Position numbers and translations under genes: made by a program. The notes beneath the pieces are model-generated. The model saw only the letters and a list, made by a program, of their open reading frames with translations. It was not told the origin of the DNA and ran no database searches. Shown piece after piece: positions 62,831 through 64,000 of a stretch of 64,000 bases of DNA. The stretch spans positions 2,542,001 through 2,606,000 of the forward strand of contig NZ_CP072113.1 of the NCBI RefSeq assembly GCF_017654605.1, in the 5' to 3' direction. This DNA is from Yimella sp. cx-51. Its GTDB lineage: Bacteria > Actinomycetota > Actinomycetes > Actinomycetales > Dermatophilaceae. The stretch's first letter is position 1. The number at the start of each line of letters is the position of its first letter.

Positions 62831-63382
62831 TCAGTGAGCGGCCTTGCTCCCGCTCTCGTCCGCCCGGCTGTCCGGGTGGCTCGGGCTGGCGCTGCCGTAG
62901 GGGTACTGGTCGAGGACGACAGGCACCGCGACCTGCTTGCCCTCGCCGTCCTTGGCGGAGAAGGCCACCTGCAGCTGCTCACCGGGAGCGGCGGACGTGG
63001 CCTGGAACGACACCGGCGAAATGGTCGCCTTGTCGTTGCCGTTGGTCTTGCCGTCCAGTCGCACCGACTGCAGCGCGGGCACCTGCACCTTGACGGCCGC
63101 GCCGCCCTGAGGCGTGACGGTGAGCTCCTGCGCCGACTCGGAGGTGTTGGTGACCAGACCCTGGAGGTCGCCCTTGGCGCCCTTGGCGGAGGTCACTACG
63201 AGCACGTTGCTCACCTGGAGCGGGCCGACAGTGGCGATGTTGCCGTCCGAGGGCACGTACTGCATGTCGGTGGTGGGGTCGCTGAGGTAGAAGCAACCGC
63301 TCAACGCAGTGCTCGCCACACCGGCGACCACGGTCGCTCGGGCAGCACGCAGGGCAGCCGGCCGGGAAGTCAGAGGTCGCAT
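62831..63382 (-). CDS. LpqE-like secreted lipoprotein
   Basis: A 183-residue lipoprotein. The signal ends in LSGC (about residue 27-30), the rest is an extracytoplasmic beta-rich domain with NVLVVTSAKGAKGDLQGLV, and a Ser/Glu-rich tail. It is divergent from carD, the same position as lpqE (Rv3584) beside carD (Rv3583c) in M. tuberculosis (recalled). Function unknown. ATG at 63382; the frame stays open upstream without domain character. Confidence 0.82.
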   Translation of the reverse strand: MRPLTSRPAALRAARATVVAGVASTALSGCFYLSDPTTDMQYVPSDGNIATVGPLQVSNVLVVTSAKGAKGDLQGLVTNTSESAQELTVTPQGGAAVKVQVPALQSVRLDGKTNGNDKATISPVSFQATSAAPGEQLQVAFSAKDGEGKQVAVPVVLDQYPYGSASPSHPDSRADESGSKAAH

Positions 63383-63580
63383 CACACGTGCATGGTACCG
63401 GTCACGGGTACAGCGCTGCTGCCTGGTCGAGGTAATTCCGCCTGTCCGTCTGCGGACGGCCCCATGACCGTCGTGGACCGGCTGGGAAGAACGCGCGCGA
63501 AGCACGCAGATGGCCCATGTGTCAACCCCTGGACCGCTGGCCGATCACGGCCTCCTGGTGCGCTGACCTGCAGAAACGGT

Positions 63581-63637
63581 TTCTGTGACCCCCGACACCC
63601 GTGATATCCTGAGTGTCGCGAAAGGGGCACACAACAC
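63581..63637 (+). promoter_or_regulatory. Candidate sigma-70 promoter and ribosome site of carD
   Basis: TATCCT (63605-63610) is a -10-like hexamer and TTCTGT (63581-63586) a possible -35, 18 bp upstream. AAAGGGG (63621-63627) is the ribosome site, about 10 bases before the ATG. Positions are by pattern only. Confidence 0.35.
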
Positions 63638-64000
63638 ATGATTTTCAAGGTCGGCGAGACGGTCGTTTACCCGCACCACGGAGCGGCACTCATCGAAGAA
63701 ATCAAAGTCCGAACGATCAAGGGCGTGGAGAAGCAGTACCTCGTCCTGAAGGTTGCCCAAGGCGATCTGACGATCGAGGTTCCGGCGGAGAACTGCGACC
63801 TGGTCGGCGTCCGCGATGTCGTCGGCAAGGAGGGCCTGAACCGCGTGTTCGAGGTGCTGCGCGCCGACCACACCGAGGAGCCCACCAACTGGTCGCGCCG
63901 TTACAAGGCGAACCTCGAGAAGCTCGCGTCCGGCGATGTCATCAAGGTGGCCGAGGTCGTCCGCGACCTGTGGCGCCGCGACCAGGACCGTGGGCTGTCC
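63638..64000 (+). CDS. carD: CarD family transcriptional regulator (3' end outside window)
   Basis: The first 121 codons of CarD, the global regulator that binds RNA polymerase beta and stabilises open promoter complexes at rRNA and stress genes. The N-terminal RNA-polymerase-interaction domain [19 protein letters not shown] is clear, followed by the helical DNA-binding part with [17 protein letters not shown] and a conserved Trp in [13 protein letters not shown]. About 40 residues are missing at the right edge. Confidence 0.97.
   Translation, partial: MIFKVGETVVYPHHGAALIEEIKVRTIKGVEKQYLVLKVAQGDLTIEVPAENCDLVGVRDVVGKEGLNRVFEVLRADHTEEPTNWSRRYKANLEKLASGDVIKVAEVVRDLWRRDQDRGLS

Noticed and set aside
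1-64000. Prophage, genomic island or integron
   Set aside because: No integrase, transposase, phage structural gene or tRNA-flanked direct repeat was seen; composition looks even throughout.

Overview
This window is high-GC actinobacterial chromosome. It carries a CarD-type RNA polymerase regulator, a mycothiol-type formaldehyde dehydrogenase, an Rpf cell-wall hydrolase behind a ydaO (c-di-AMP) riboswitch, many GTG/TTG starts and perfect GC-rich hairpins between convergent genes. I infer an aerobic or facultative member of the Micrococcales (Dermacoccaceae/Intrasporangiaceae type), but nothing here fixes the genus. There is no phage, insertion sequence, CRISPR array or plasmid gene. Gene order looks like ordinary chromosome throughout.

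Layout. 0-14 kb: a partial MFS transporter, tRNA-Tyr, YajQ, an amino-acid permease, a family 1 glycosidase, malate synthase G, then a TetR-controlled lipid block (acyl-CoA dehydrogenase, SDR, MaoC hydratase) whose spacers hold an 87-bp tandem repeat and a nested palindrome; then a beta-lactamase-like protein, aminopeptidase N and a SpoU methyltransferase. 14-28 kb: a cell-surface 5'-nucleotidase, HtpX, Ung, an SGNH hydrolase, an HTTM-type membrane protein, a polysaccharide deacetylase, threonine aldolase, a duplicated 107-bp repeat, a DUF6421/SDR pair, a second acyl-CoA dehydrogenase with a 3-hydroxyacyl-CoA dehydrogenase-like SDR, and an L,D-transpeptidase.

28-38 kb holds two compact metabolic units. 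The first is glpD-tetR facing an AGPS-like FAD oxidase and a diacylglycerol kinase, the same arrangement I recall for M. tuberculosis Rv2249c-Rv2252. The second is a purine/allantoin unit: an NCS2 xanthine/urate-type permease, an IclR regulator, an HpcH/citrate-lyase-fold protein and allantoinase. A shared operator-like motif (TTCCGC-N5-GAAA) lies in both of its promoter regions. Malate synthase G at 4-6 kb could consume the glyoxylate that allantoin breakdown yields.

38-47 kb: small membrane proteins and exporters (DUF998, LysE, ThrE), a prepilin-peptidase-like protein, tRNA-Thr, YjbQ, a membrane gene split by a frameshift, the riboswitch-rpf unit and a Ser/Thr kinase. 47-55 kb: a LacI-regulated maltose-type ABC system (MalE, a long E. 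coli-like MalF, MalG) with a divergent MsmX/UgpC-type ATPase. Two matched operator-like palindromes flank the divergent promoters, and a perfect 17-bp hairpin lies between malE and malF.

55-64 kb: a DUF4032 protein; an alternating array of DUF2752, TM2 and CD225-like small membrane proteins with Gln/Gly/Tyr-rich tails; then rlmB, cysS, a metallo-beta-lactamase-fold hydrolase with MscR, an LpqE-like lipoprotein and the start of carD. The most unusual elements are the DUF2752/TM2/CD225 array, the intergenic repeats, the malE-malF hairpin and the paired operator motifs of the allantoin and maltose regions.
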